Source: Linepithema humile (taxonomy: Eukaryota; Arthropoda; Insecta; Hymenoptera; Formicidae). From it: DNA of 64,000 nucleotides. Made by a program: the position numbers and the translations under genes. Under the pieces are notes generated by a model that saw nothing but the letters and a program-made list of their open reading frames with translations, did no database searches and was not told the origin of the DNA. The stretch covers positions 11,481,501-11,545,500 of the forward strand of contig NC_090129.1 of NCBI RefSeq assembly GCF_040581485.1, read 5' to 3'. Of the stretch, positions 13,301 to 23,523 are shown in pieces; position 1 is the stretch's first letter; each line of letters opens with the position of its first letter.

Positions 13301-13979
13301 GGTTCCATTCCCACATTTTCACAGCTTTTTGTATGGACTTTTATTTACCATGGTAACAGACTGCCACACGTAAGTTTACTCTATAAAGCTCATTAAAATA
13401 AAGTTCATTTAACTTTAAATCCTTGCATAGCAAGATGGACTTTAAAATTGCAAAATTATACATTTAAGATCGTGTATCGGATTGGACGGCATATGCCACA
13501 TGTGGATACTATGCCGTTCGAAAAGGAACTGCAGTATAGACAGTTAGCAGACTTATAAATCAAAGCATTAGCTCAGAATTTGGAAACTGCTGATGCTCAA
13601 TTCCACTAATGTAGATTAACTTTAATCTCGATTCAATTCTTAGAACTAGAAAAAAATGAAAAGTAAGTTAAACCGAGAGATTAAAGTTAATCTACGTTGG
13701 TGGAAATGGGCATGAGCATGACAAATTTATTTTAATCAAAGGCCTTGTATACTGGAAATTCTTAGACAAACCTCGATTTGTGATTCCTAGCTCTATGATT
13801 AAAAATATTTTGCGCGTATATCATGACAACATGGCACATTGCGGTGTCGAGAAAACGCTCCAAGGGATAGGCGTTAACTACTGGTTTCCTTCGATAAGAA
13901 GTAGGATAAGAAGTTACACAGATAACTGTTTAACCTGTTTGATAATAAATACGTCAAATGCACTTGAAGGAGAAATGTA
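10348..13979 (+). pseudogene. Decayed Ty3/gypsy gag-pol
   Basis: Remnant retrotransposon in sense with the plus strand. Gag-like frames lie at 10759-11157 and 11185-11418; the zinc knuckle near 11455 reads CSYYKNKGHTKSDC, with Tyr in place of its second Cys. A protease motif LLDTGS is near 11714. Reverse transcriptase runs 12428-13356 (LDLNDGFH, LPFGFCKAPAKF, then HIDDILIS near 12697, where the first position of the usual YxDD is His), followed by RNase H-like sequence (HTDASAVTLAAIF, KLEMLAVIKAIERF). Integrase keeps only the zinc-binding H2C2 part at 13780-13980. Many frameshifts and stops; no LTRs found. A MITE interrupts it at 13601-13705. Confidence 0.85.
13601..13705. repeat. 105-bp MITE inside the gypsy remnant
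   Basis: Terminal inverted repeats of about 29 bases: left TTCCACTAATGTAGATTAAC; the right end, reversed, is TTCCACCAACGTAGATTAAC. The centre is AT-rich. It lies between the RNase H and integrase parts of the gypsy remnant, so it is younger than that element. Confidence 0.85.
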
Positions 13980-14330
13980 ACTGATCACTCCTTCTCGCAT
14001 ATGTAATGTTATACAGCGATAGTTGATATATCATTAAAATCGTAATATTGCAGTGATCTTAAGTGGTCTAGACATTAAAGGTGGTTGTCGTGCAGAATTT
14101 TTAGTAATTAACGTAAAACTTTTTATGTGAATAACTTTTTATCGAATAAAGCTAGAAATCCGGGGATAAGTTCTAAGGTATCTTTACTTACTAGGAAATT
14201 ACTTTATTGAGGAAAAACCAACTGTCGATAATAAAAAATTTTATTAGTGAAATTTTGTGTTTTACGACAGCATCATATTCTGAGTGTTTTCAAGTACTAC
14301 AGGCTATGGATAGTACGTGTGTGTGTTCAT
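13980..14330. other. No gene seen
   Basis: AT-rich sequence with no supported frame. It is the break between the plus-strand gypsy remnant and the following LTR fragment. Confidence 0.5.
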
Positions 14331-14400
14331 TGTCACGTTCCGGCACAGTGGCGGTGACACGTAGTGTATCTTACGCGAGATTCAATTAGCAAGATTCGAT
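14331..14400 (-). repeat. LTR end fragment, same family as the solo LTR at 40369
   Basis: TGTCACGTTCCGGCACAGTGG and GGCGGTGACACGTAGTG match the left end of the 40369-42913 LTR, then similarity stops. On the minus strand this is the 3' terminus of an LTR. A gag fragment of the same orientation follows at once, so a deletion has fused LTR end and gag. Confidence 0.7.
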
Positions 14401-14528
14401 AATTTATATTATTTATTATCATATGGGCGATTGGGCGTCGATTGCGCAAGAGAACGACCGATAGGAGTAACAGGGTATCTTTCAGGCATACGCTCGTTTT
14501 TCAGTTGCGTATTGTATTTTTGTTTGTC

Positions 14529-15060
14529 TTACTCATGCCTTTTCGCGAGAGCTTTAGCAATATCAAAAGCTGTAAATGGGTCAAATTCTTCGTCTAATGA
14601 CATTTGCAATCTATATTCCAACGGTAGTCCATCGCGGAATGATTTTGCAGTTAATTTATCAATTTCTTTAATTAGTAGATGACCTACTGACTTCTTTTCG
14701 CGGCGCGAAGTTCCTTGATGCGGCTGATGTAATCGAGCATCATGTTCATTGGCTTTTATATACACAGTGCTCAATTCACTGTGATATTGATCAACTGTTT
14801 TTGACGAGCCGAAAGCAGTGGTTAAAAGATCGACCAATTGTGTTGTTTCGCACGGCTCGTCTTCGATGGCGTAATATGCTCTACCGCGAAGTTTGTTAAT
14901 CAGTAATTTTGTGAGACTTCGTTCAGAAAACGTGGGTACTAATTCTTTAGCGCGGCGGCAAGCACATACAAACTGCGATAACGGGACATTATATCCGTCA
15001 AACGTAGGTACTGATTTTGTAGCTTCGCGAAAAAATACTTTTGAAATCGGCGATATTTCC
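14529..15060 (-). pseudogene. Gypsy Gag fragment
   Basis: The open stretch aligns with the middle of the intact Gag at 52294-53628: FDGYNVPLSQFV, LINKLRGRAYYAIEDE, LVDLLTTAFGSSKTVDQY, ELSTVY, DGLPLEYRLQM and PFTAFDIAKALAKR. A segment after NEHDARLH is rearranged. Neither the N-terminus nor the zinc knuckle is present. It is a capsid-region relic of a relative of the full-length element. Confidence 0.8.
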
Positions 15061-15376
15061 GCTTATTCCTCCTATTGATTATAGCCTCGTTCCCTGTTCA
15101 TTAGTCGCGTTGTACAATACTTAAGGGGGATTAGTATCTAGTAAGAAAAATAATGTGTTTCGCTAAGATAATCTTTATTATACTGCAACGTGTCCGTAGC
15201 CGTTATACAGAGCGAGAGTCCGTTTTTTTTTTTAATAATAGTGATAATAAATTGTCACAAATGGCGTTAGCCAGATACTCTTATTTCTAGCATCCTTCGA
15301 GTCAAATTAATACAGATCAAAACTAAAGTGACAAAGGCTAAAATAAAATAACTAATTAGCAGCTGAAAGAAAAAAA
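15061..15376. other. No gene seen
   Basis: Short spacer between the gag fragment and the BEL integrase end. Contains a T-run near 15223. Confidence 0.5.
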
Positions 15377-16083
15377 TTAATATCCGAGTCTGTCAGGTGC
15401 TTTCAAACATCGTCCACTTCTAGTTCGGCTAACTTTTGTAGTGGTTTGTGAAGCCTGCTTCTCGTCTTTGTCTTGAGGCTGATTTTCTCCATCTATGTTT
15501 TGCTCCGTAATATTTTCCGATGTCACCTCCAATGGATATAAGCGTTGAATAGGGCGTACTAGTTCTCCAGTAGCAGTTCTGACTTCAGCTACTCGTACGA
15601 CCCCATCTTTTCCAGGGAAAACTTTAGTTACTCGTGTTAAAGGCCAATCTAATCGCTTACGGTTATCTTGTCCTATTAAAACGATGTCTCTAATTTTAAT
15701 TGGAAAAAGACTGCCTTTTGTTTTACGTCGACACAGCTGGCCTAAATATTCCGAACGGAAACGTCTGCATAGCTCGTTTCTTAAGTTCTTGCAATACCGC
15801 ATTTGTTTATTCAAATTGATGTCTATGTTATCTAAATCCGTTATCATTTCGAGGGATTTCTTGAAACATCATTGGGCTCAAGGTTTTTAATTGTGTTGGG
15901 TTTTTTGCAAGATACGTTAATGGGCGTGAATTAATAGCAGCTTCGAAGTCGCATAAAATGGTGTTCATTTCTTCATATGATAGACAAGCTTTCTTTAAGG
16001 TACGTCTTAGTAGGTCTTTGGTTATTCTTACAAGACGCTCCCACCATCCTCCCCACCAAGCTGCTGAAGGTGGATTGAGATGC
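15377..16083 (-). pseudogene. BEL/Pao integrase C-terminal part
   Basis: Minus-strand frame beginning at the break at 16083. It shows WHLNPPSAAWWGGWWERLV, the hallmark 'PSAxWWGGxWERLV' block of BEL/Pao integrases, then TKDLLRRTLKKA. In another frame (15377-15847) it carries the C-terminal domain: GQDNRKRLDWPLTRV, FPGKDGVVRVAEVRT and VRPIQRLYPLE. At least one frame break lies near 15850. The upstream pol is cut off exactly where the LTR at 16084 begins, so that element inserted into, or recombined with, this BEL pol. Confidence 0.85.
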
Positions 16084-16671
16084 TGTTACGTCCTGATAGA
16101 AAATTTTTTCTTGGACTCGGCGATCAATGTAGGCGGGCCTGATCGCACGAGCCGAACGGTTTGTTTAGGATTAGCGATGGGTCAGCGATCGCGGAAGAGT
16201 CATTTTACTCCGTTAGTAATAATATGGTATAGGGCGTCAAAACAAACCCCCACCACCTACTCCGTCTGGGCCTCCTGCTGAGGGTCTGGCGCCAAAACAT
16301 TCCCCCACCTCTCTCTGACGGGATGGGAAAAAGATGGCGGCCGCGCGCAAGATAGCGGCCGCGCGCAAGATGGCGGATGTTTGACGCATTAATTTTAAAA
16401 GATTTTTTTTTCTAGTTGGATTCGAAGCTGGATAGTTGAATTTCTAGTCTGTTGGGCTAGCTGGATATGTAGCGAGAGAAGTCCTGGCGGCTATGGAGAA
16501 AAAGATTTTTTTTTTCTAGCTGGATTTGAATCTGGAAAGTAGAATTTCTAGTCAGAGTCTTAGTCTACTGGGCTACCTAGAAGTTTAGAAGGAGAAGTCA
16601 AAGGGTCGTATTTATGAGAAGAGGGGTATTTCATGGCAGGTATAGGAAATGTAAAAAACATCGCCATAGTG

Positions 16672-16960
16672 TCAGACGGGGAGATAGAACTATGGCCAAG
16701 AGACCTGTGAGCGGGCGTCTGGCAAGTATGAGAGAACAAAAGAATGACGTCACGGAGTCAAACGGTCACATGGTTTCTAGTCTGCTAGTTCGATATTCGA
16801 CGAGATAGAGTGATGGTTAAGGGCCCTGTGCAATGGTATAGAGCGTGCGCCGGGCACTATAGCGAACAAAAGAATGATGTCGCAGCGACGAATAATCATG
16901 CGGCTTTTAGTCTGATATTTGGCGTGATGGCTAAGGGGCCGCGTGCGCGATATTGCGTGA
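16672..16960. repeat. Diverged tandem repeat in the family B LTR
   Basis: Two to three diverged units of roughly 125 bp share GAACAAAAGAATGAYGTC, 'ttttctagtctg' and 'gatggctaagggg'. Overlapping short frames here are by-products. Confidence 0.55.
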
Positions 16961-17092
16961 ACGGGGTGAGCGTCAGCCACCCGTTTTCGCAGATTGAGCG
17001 TGCTGTATGGATTGACGATGGCGAGTGGAGCGTGCAGGAACATGCGAAAGGGAAGGAAACGAACGCAAGAAATCAATACGAATACAAAATCG

Positions 17093-17098
17093 TTTATT
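17093..17098 (-). terminator. AATAAA polyadenylation signal
   Basis: Minus-strand AATAAA lies about 125 bases past the stop of the 276-codon ORF. It could serve that gene and/or be the LTR's own polyadenylation site. Confidence 0.45.
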
Positions 17099-17221
17099 TG
17101 GAATTTTTCTTAAGAATACATAATTGAACAGACAAAATACAAAAATAAGTTTATACATTTTATGATTTTCAACAGAATCAAATTTAATTATGAATGATAA
17201 AAGTATACATTAATGTATGAA

Positions 17222-18052
17222 TTACAATTTTTGTTGAAATCTAATTATATGTACAATTCGATCGAAGTAAAACGCGATTAATTCTAAAAATACAATTTCA
17301 AATTGATCATCGAGAAATGTTAAATCTTTTAGTTGCGTACGTACATTAGTTTGTATTTCGTGACAATTAGATTTGAACGTGAGTTTTATAATATTGTTTT
17401 CAATATAACCCACGATAGGTAGTCTTATTTGTATTTTATTAATAAGGTATTTAGCGCAATCATTGGCACTAGTGGTGATTATATTCAGTCGATTCAAATT
17501 AGCGTTTACACATTCGAGTATATTTTCTAGTCCCAGAAAACTAGCTCTCTGCATTGCTATAGCAACCGAATAAGTCCGTCGTTTTTTCGGAGCATGAATT
17601 TCTTCTTTAGTCGTGGTATTTTCCACAGGTTGAACTTTTTGCCCGTTTTCTCGATATGTTAATAACAATGCTCTTGCTCCATAAGCAGTGGTGAAATTTA
17701 TAATTATCTTGTTGATAATAATCAAGTTTGGCGTAATATTATTTCCATTTAAGTAATCCGACATTTGCTTCATATTTTCTTGAAATTTTTGCCATTCCAC
17801 CATATTGAAACAAATACCATCGGCTTCCTTGGATGAAAATTTAACGAAAGGTTGAAAATCGAAGTCGTCGTCGTTGATTGAAGTTTGCAGCCGGACATGA
17901 ATTTTCTTTGTATAGGAAAAATTCAATCCATATGTTGTAGATAACAGCATGCAATTCTGCTTAATTTTTTCTGCGATGTCGCATCTTGCTTTGAAAGTGT
18001 CATTGCACTTTGTCGGTTTTTCGGATTTCACAATTTCCTGGTGTTTATCCAT
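17222..18052 (-). CDS. 276-aa protein encoded inside the family B LTR, unrecognised
   Basis: A clean ATG-to-stop frame in the sense direction of the LTR, with a TATA-like box about 150 bases upstream and AATAAA downstream, so it looks like a compact gene. I cannot name it. The middle has DGICFNMVEWQKFQ followed by a hydrophobic/charged helix, which recalls PC4-like single-strand DNA-binding domains; this is only a weak resemblance. Around residue 155 there is a basic patch (PKKRRTYS) that could be a nuclear signal. The C-terminal half has alternating hydrophobic strands. The solo family B LTR at 31434 lacks it, so it may be an acquired gene or a variant-specific one. Confidence 0.65.
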   Translation of the reverse strand: MDKHQEIVKSEKPTKCNDTFKARCDIAEKIKQNCMLLSTTYGLNFSYTKKIHVRLQTSINDDDFDFQPFVKFSSKEADGICFNMVEWQKFQENMKQMSDYLNGNNITPNLIIINKIIINFTTAYGARALLLTYRENGQKVQPVENTTTKEEIHAPKKRRTYSVAIAMQRASFLGLENILECVNANLNRLNIITTSANDCAKYLINKIQIRLPIVGYIENNIIKLTFKSNCHEIQTNVRTQLKDLTFLDDQFEIVFLELIAFYFDRIVHIIRFQQKL

Positions 18053-18203
18053 GATACTGATTTTTATACGTAGACGCGAAATGAAAATACGAAAACTGAA
18101 ACTTGTTCGCTGTTGAACTTGTAGGTTTGAATGCTAGGAGACGAATGAGAAAAATTTTACCATCTACGAAACAGAAAATCGGAAAAATGGTGGGGAAATT
18201 TGA

Positions 18204-18211
18204 ATATATAT
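18204..18211 (-). promoter_or_regulatory. TATA-like box of the family B LTR
   Basis: TATATATA about 150 bases upstream of the 276-codon ORF on the minus strand. It is inside the LTR, so it is probably the retroelement promoter. Confidence 0.4.
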
Positions 18212-19293
18212 AAACTTTAAGCACTATAATTGGTCGCAAATGTGACACATTAGCAAATATTACTTTTTCGAACTTTCACGAAAATTCTACTAGATAAAAA
18301 AAGTTTTGATTTTCGTGTTGTAACATGTTACGGCATGTATACATTTTCAGGATTTTACAACGGAAAAATTTTTGCTACCCTAATATAATTTTTACTAGGA
18401 AAGTTCTCCTATTTTTAATGCGGGAGAGGATGGCGTCACTTTTAACTAATAGGATTAAGTTTAGATAATTAAGTTACTTGTAATGGGGATAGGAAGAAAG
18501 GGGCTCTAACGGATAAGGAGTAGCGTCGTTTTGGACTATATACGATGGGGGTGGGTTTTTGATGTGGCGTAAACCGGTTGGTATTAATTAACATAAGTGG
18601 GGTGCATTAAGATCTAGGTGCCTTAAAATCTAGATGGGCGTAGTCTTTAGACCATACCATAGAATGATGGGTGATCTATAGAAGTGCTTGCCCCGATTCC
18701 AGGCTTTCTGATTGGAGGGTTGAGAATCGGTGTATAAGTTCTTAGGGCCTTGGGTCACTGATCTAATAAATTTGACAGTTTATGATTGTCGCGTGCTCCT
18801 GGAGTCGCGTGGAGAGTATGACTAATGCATCTAGGTTTCCCAGACCTACTGAACATGTGCGCCGTGTCAAGTGTCACGCCTTCTCGGCGTTTGACTGCGG
18901 TCATTGCCCGATCATTACCCAGTACAACTCTATCTATTAGCTAGGGTTCGTGTAGGTGGAATCCACAAATATGGACTAGCTGATGCCAGTTTTATCTCTT
19001 ACTCTAAACATCTGGAGTCGGCTGAAGACTCCAGCTACAGCAGAGTTTTGACTTTTACGACTTTTCTGGCGCCGATAGGCACACTGAGCGGCTAAGATTG
19101 TTTGAAATATTGATGCCATCTGCTACTTTTCTCTGTGAGAATGCTCGAGCTCGTGGTGTCTCGTGAGAAAAGCAGCTCTGGCGTTATAATATTCTTTAAA
19201 AATTTTGTTGGTCTCGCGTTTACTAGGTCTGGTATTTAATGTTATATCTTATTCAAAAAGAAAAGACTCGTGGAGTCTGATCAGGACGTAACA

Positions 19294-19302
19294 CCCCCCA
19301 CC
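19294..19302 (-). promoter_or_regulatory. Polypurine tract next to the family B 3' LTR
   Basis: On the minus strand GGTGGGGGG runs directly into the LTR start TGTTACGTCC. Polypurine tracts prime plus-strand DNA synthesis and sit just before the 3' LTR. Confidence 0.65.
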
Positions 19303-19794
19303 TTAGACAAATATTGGGGGTATGCAACATTTGCAATTAAATTAAAGATAGATTTTTTTCTTTTCTCGGTTAACATTCCCATTTGAAATGCTGGGTCGTT
19401 ATTACGCAAGCTTATTTGTTAAAAAGAAGGGAAGGAAAAGATGACCTCCAAAACCCCTTCCTTATTCCTTTCGTTCTTTTTGCTGTCGCTGTACATACAT
19501 GAAAATTTTTTCTTTCGATTCTAGTTCTAATATAAAAATTTAGTATAAAAGATTTTGTGAAGTCTTCTTCCGTAGAATTCCTTTAAATATTTGATAGAAC
19601 ATGGTAAAATGAGTAAGGAAAAGAAAAGATGAAGTTTTATTTACGTGATAATCGTGTCCCAGAATATCACATGCAAAGGCCCGCAGATCAATCCAACCAC
19701 ATGTGCCTTTTTATTGCTTTTCTGGGTAGCCACTTATCTTCTCCATCCCTCGGGCCCAGCTCGGTTTTCATCTCCATACAGGAACTTCTCTGTA
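19303..19794. other. 3' internal region of the family B element, no gene seen
   Basis: Untranslated-looking DNA between the PPT and the solo LTR inserted at 19799. No supported frame. Confidence 0.45.
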
Positions 19795-20045
19795 CAGTTG
19801 TTACGTCGCGGCAAGTCTTTGTTATAAAAATTAAACTTAGGAAACATGATTGCTTTCGGGTAATCGGGCCTATGGGACTCTACCCTAGGTACGCGCAATC
19901 CAATCAGTTGTCTAGGAAAAACCGGAAAAGTAAAAGCCTGTATCGATTAGGGGAATATTTGATATAATTTAATATATGCTAACACTAATTCGCGGGTTGA
20001 TGCGGGGTCGCGGACGTCGTGATTTTGTTAATTATTTAATTTTGT

Positions 20046-20051
20046 ACTTAC
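20046..20051 (-). promoter_or_regulatory. Splice donor GTAAGT at the end of ORF1
   Basis: Reads TTG/GTAAGT. The ORF1 stop codon TAA is formed by the donor itself (TGG TAA), so splicing here would remove the stop and extend the protein into a downstream exon. Confidence 0.55.
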
Positions 20052-20359
20052 CAATATTCAGGCGTTCTGATTTTTTGAGATGTAATCCTCGAGTCCCCTA
20101 ACGGTATCCGTGCCGGGTTGATTGAGAAAGAAATGCTGTCTAACGGGATCAGCGTAAAGGGCCACGGCCGGTGGGGGTTGAATCCTTCACGTCGAGAGAA
20201 CTGGTCAGAGTCGTTGCACACACTTTCGTACTCAGAGTCGTAATATTTTTCCACGCCGATATATTGAGAATGTTCCGCAGTAATCGGTCTGGTGTATTGA
20301 AGGAGCAACTGGCGCGTGCGATATTTTACTCCTCCGCGACGCGTCTTGGATTTTGGCAT
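20048..20359 (-). CDS. LTR-encoded small basic protein (ORF1), intact copy
   Basis: 103 codons, same family as the 111-codon ORF in the full-length element. Starts MPKSKTRRGGVKYRTRQLL, a Lys/Arg-rich head that could be a nuclear or RNA-binding signal, then an acidic-polar middle (YDSEYESVCNDSD) and the conserved RREGFNPHRPWPFTLIPL block. No signal peptide or membrane segment. The start is the ATG shared by all copies, 43 bases after the first hairpin. The function is unknown; position and basic head suggest a regulator of the element (inference). Confidence 0.7.
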   Translation of the reverse strand: MPKSKTRRGGVKYRTRQLLLQYTRPITAEHSQYIGVEKYYDSEYESVCNDSDQFSRREGFNPHRPWPFTLIPLDSISFSINPARIPLGDSRITSQKIRTPEYW

Positions 20360-20401
20360 GAGAAGGAGATTGTGTCAATTCGAAAATTCCAGGCGTAAAG
20401 C

Positions 20402-20466
20402 ATGCGGTGGGCCGCACCACGATTCGCGGGGATACAGAAATTAATACAACGTGCGGTGGTCCGCAC
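20402..20466 (-). promoter_or_regulatory. Twin hairpins upstream of ORF1
   Basis: 20402-20417 and 20451-20466 each form a 6-bp stem with a 4-base NCCA loop on the sense strand (GUGCGG CCCA CCGCAU and GUGCGG ACCA CCGCAC). Starts are 49 bases apart. The same pair occurs in the other ORF1-bearing LTRs that extend this far. Confidence 0.65.
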
Positions 20467-20776
20467 CGGAGTTATTAAATCTGAGTGCTGATTTGTAGTG
20501 ACACTAGGATGGATATAGAGATAGGTTAAAGACGCAAAGATAATTGAGCTGAAATGTTAATTTAACAAACACTTTACTATAAATTTTAAAGTACAAATTC
20601 TGTTAATAATCTACACGTTACACTTTTATTAACTTACGCTTACGAATACTTTTAATAAGTTACGTTTACAAATGTTAAATGATTCTAAGTTTGATATAGG
20701 GATAGAGTCGGATTCAGAGATGTTGCTCGTGTCGAGACCGGAGTAGAACTGAACTTACTTGGCTAGCGTGGGTTTT

Positions 20777-20782
20777 TTTATA
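20777..20782 (-). promoter_or_regulatory. TATA box with initiator
   Basis: Minus-strand GGGTATAAAA, with TCAGTT starting 30 bases downstream of the TATA, the usual TATA-to-start spacing. Confidence 0.75.
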
Positions 20783-20987
20783 CCCAAAGATTTTATTACT
20801 TTTATCGCAAAAACAGGGTTTTGGAATTTTGGGTTTGAAGGGTCTTACGGATAGGTCTCAAAAAAAGGGTTTGAGAAAGTTGGATGGTTTTATGGCGGGT
20901 CTCGTACGTGCCTCGGGGACCGAGCACGTTTGAGGGTTTTATGGTGGGTCATGTACGTGCTTCCGAGACAGGGTACGTTCGAGGATT

Positions 20988-21056
20988 TTCCAGAAGGTTC
21001 GAGAACGTTCTGGAAATGGAATATTCTGGAAGGTTCGGGAATGTTCGAGAACGTTC
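20988..21056 (-). promoter_or_regulatory. Heat-shock element array
   Basis: Six alternating TTC/GAA units at 5-base spacing (20988-21015), then seven more (21024-21056). Perfect arrays of three or more nGAAn units are the binding site of heat-shock factor. They lie about 210 bases upstream of the TATA box. Confidence 0.8.
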
Positions 21057-21113
21057 TTGTAAAAAAAACGTTTGAATAAATTTAACTATAACGGCCGGAG
21101 GACGTTAGACAGT

Positions 21114-21890
21114 CTTCTTATTTTCAATGTTATTAATAATGTTATTAATAAAGTTTCCGCAACCTTCACATGGGTTGATCTCATGGATCAGGTAGGGTGA
21201 TGCGATAGGTGCGTACTCAGGTTTGTCCTTAGTCACAAGATTATGATAACATTGGTGAATTGTGGTAGTCTACTACACTTAATGTATTATCTCATTTAGG
21301 GCGGTCGTACATTAAGTTCCGTAAGCAGTAAACAGGCTCCAGAGTGATCTTTCAGTGTAGCGTCAAGTGGATTAGTGGCACCTTACTTCTCAGTATTTAT
21401 ATATATATATATATTTTGTATATTAATTCAAGTAGTGATTAATTTTTTATATAATAGTGTATTAAAGTGAAAATTTGTTTAACAAAAATTTGTTGATCTT
21501 ATAAGTTAAAAGCTTATGCGGAATTTTCCTTCTCCTTTTTTTTCATTGTTTTTTTTTGCAAATTTTAAATAAATGTTAAATTTAATAAATAATAATAAAA
21601 GTAAAAAGGGTCGTAAGATTGTCAATTCCAGGATTCTAGTAAGGGTCTCGAAAGCAGTCCAGTTCTTTTGAGGTACTTTTGTTTTACTTTTGTTTTTTAT
21701 GACTCTTTCTTTTGGATTTATAGCCTTCTACCAATGCCGCTATTGTCGGCTTCGATCAGGGAACCTTTCAATGTAATATCTGCATCTCATGCAGGTTTTC
21801 TTTTAGAAGTTTCGTCACTCGCACATCTGATATTTTTTATAAAGGAAGGAGGGTCTCTCAGACCAGATGGGCAGATGCTACAAGCGCGAA
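21114..21890. other. Internal region of the family B element, no gene seen
   Basis: AT-rich, with a TA dinucleotide run near 21400. No supported frame. Confidence 0.45.
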
Positions 21891-22169
21891 TTAATTTCGC
21901 CAGTGCGTTTTGACACAACTGATTGGATAATGACAATTAATCTTACTTGGTTCTTCTATCATAGGAGTCGTCGGAATTCCCTGCGCAATGGTAGGCCTCG
22001 TGACAATTTTTGTTGTATGGACCGCATACTCCTTTTTCTTTGCTTCTTCGGAGCTTGCTGGACTATTATAATTTTCATTCTTCTTTTGGAACTGACAACT
22101 GAGCACACCATTAGGTTTCTTTAACTTAATAAGTAAATTAGTAGAAGGAAAATTCCGTCTTGATTGTCC
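21891..22169 (-). CDS. Unrecognised open fragment left of the mariner
   Basis: 93 open codons ending at 21891 with no ATG near the left of the mariner. Lys- and Glu-rich (SEEAKKKEYAVHT) followed by a Pro/Thr/Ile segment (GIPTTPMIEEP). It lies on the same strand as the env and Tudor frames beyond the mariner, so it may be a 3' exon of the same element. No homology recognised. Confidence 0.3.
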   Translation of the reverse strand, partial: GQSRRNFPSTNLLIKLKKPNGVLSCQFQKKNENYNSPASSEEAKKKEYAVHTTKIVTRPTIAQGIPTTPMIEEPSKINCHYPISCVKTHWRN

Positions 22170-22230
22170 GATATATATATATTTCGTATTTTTACGTTTA
22201 CTAAATCTAGCTTATATTAACTTATAATAT

Positions 22231-23507
22231 TAGGGGGACCGGAAAGTAATGTCGTTTTTTTACATTAAATTCAAACAGATAAATTTTTAACAAGTTTTTA
22301 TTTTTAATCAATGATGTAATCACCTTCGTTATGAACAACTTTTTGCCATCTAGTGTGCAAATTTTCAATGCCGGATCGATAAAAATTAATTGGTTTTTGA
22401 ACAAAATATCTGGAGATGGCATTTTGGACATCATCCAAATTTTCAAATTTTTTGCCATTTAGAAAATGTTGTAGCGATCGAAATAAATGGAAATCCGATG
22501 GCACAATATCGGGCAAGTATGGTGGGTGAGGCAATATCTCCCACTCCAATTCATTAATTTTTTCCAGGGTTTGTCTTGCGCAGTGCGGTCTTGCATTATC
22601 GTGTTGCAGAATAACGCCTTTTCTGTTGACAATCGCTGGGCACTTTTCAATTAAAGATTGATTTACTCGATCCAATTGTTCACAGTAAAGGTCTGCATTC
22701 ACAGTTTGTCCAGGTTTCAGCACTTCAAAATGAACGACCCCGCGAATACTCCACCAAACACACAAAAGCGCCTTTTTGGGGTGTAAACCTGGCTTAGCTG
22801 TACTTCGTGGCGATTCATTCGGAAAGAGCCACTGCCTTTTGCGTTTTGGATTATCATAGAAGACCCATTTTTCATCTCCAGTGATCAAGCGATCAAAAAA
22901 CGCTTCTGTATTGTGCCGCTGAAGCAATAAGTTGCATGTGGTGGACCGGTTAGCTTTGTTTTTTTTGGACAGATTATGCGGGACTCAAACAACCTGCTCT
23001 GCTTACTTTACCAATCTGCTGCAAATGTTCTTGGATGGTCGACCAAGGTTGGTTAAGAGTGTTTGACAGTTCCTCGATTATCTGACACGGATTTGCTTCT
23101 ACTTCCGCCCTTAACATGTCATTGTTTAAAGTTGTTGGTCTTCCTGATCGATACGAGTCGGAAAGATCAAAATTACCGGATTTGAACTTAGAAAACCACC
23201 TTTGGCATTTACGAACGTCTAATGCACTTGGATAAACATCGCAAATGTTTTTGGTAGCAACTGTTGCGTTACTACCCTTGTGAAACTCAAAAAGCATATA
23301 ATGCCGAATATGTACCTCTTTTGGTATTTGGCTGGCCATTTCACCATAAATTGCAAAAAAAATTTTAAGATTTAATTATTAACGAGTAAACAAGTCAATC
23401 TAACCTTAAAATGTCTTTGGCACGACTTTGAAGTACACAATGAGCTGATAAATAACAAACGAATATCGACATGCACAGAAACGACATTACTTTCCGGTCC
23501 CCCAATA
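22231..23507 (-). mobile_element. mariner (Tc1/mariner) DNA transposon
   Basis: Terminal inverted repeats of about 28 bases, left GGGGGACCGGAAAGTAATGT and the same sequence reversed at 23483-23503, with TA at both outer edges. Length about 1.28 kb, usual for mariner. It interrupts the 3' part of the retroelement internal region between the Tudor frames and 22230. Confidence 0.92.
22304..23339 (-). pseudogene. mariner transposase, one frameshift
   Basis: Encodes the D,D34D transposase that excises and inserts mariner at TA. The N-terminal frame 22974-23339 carries the paired helix-turn-helix DNA-binding part (KCQRWFSKFKSGNFDLSD, GRPTT). The C-terminal frame 22304-22927 keeps all three catalytic Asp: TGDEKWVFYDN, LQHDNARPH and VPSDFHLF, the last two with 34 residues between. 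The two frames are separated near 22985 by a small indel, so the protein is split. Otherwise well preserved, so the copy is fairly young. Confidence 0.9.
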
Positions 23508-23523
23508 CTTATGCTAACTTATC

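Larger units (their letters stand above)
16084..19293 (-). mobile_element. Family B LTR (3.2 kb), probable 3' LTR
   Basis: Begins TGTTACGTCCTGATAG and ends CTGATCAGGACGTAACA, matching the solo LTR at 31434-33508 over both ends (16084-16300 and 18415-19293). The middle differs and carries a 276-codon gene plus diverged repeats. To the right a polypurine tract (minus-strand GGTGGGGGG) abuts the LTR, so this is the 3' LTR of a minus-sense element whose internal region runs rightward. Left flank ATGC and right flank CCCC differ, as expected for one LTR of a pair. Confidence 0.7.
19799..21109 (-). mobile_element. Solo LTR, ORF1-only type (1311 bp)
   Basis: Plus-strand start TGTTACGTCG and end GACGTTAGA (final CA changed to GA), flanked by the 4-bp duplication CAGT (19795-19798 and 21110-21113). 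In sense (minus) order it has heat-shock elements, TATA, initiator, twin hairpins, ORF1 and a splice donor. It lacks ORF2. Its nearest relative here is the solo LTR at 56992-58264. Confidence 0.9.
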
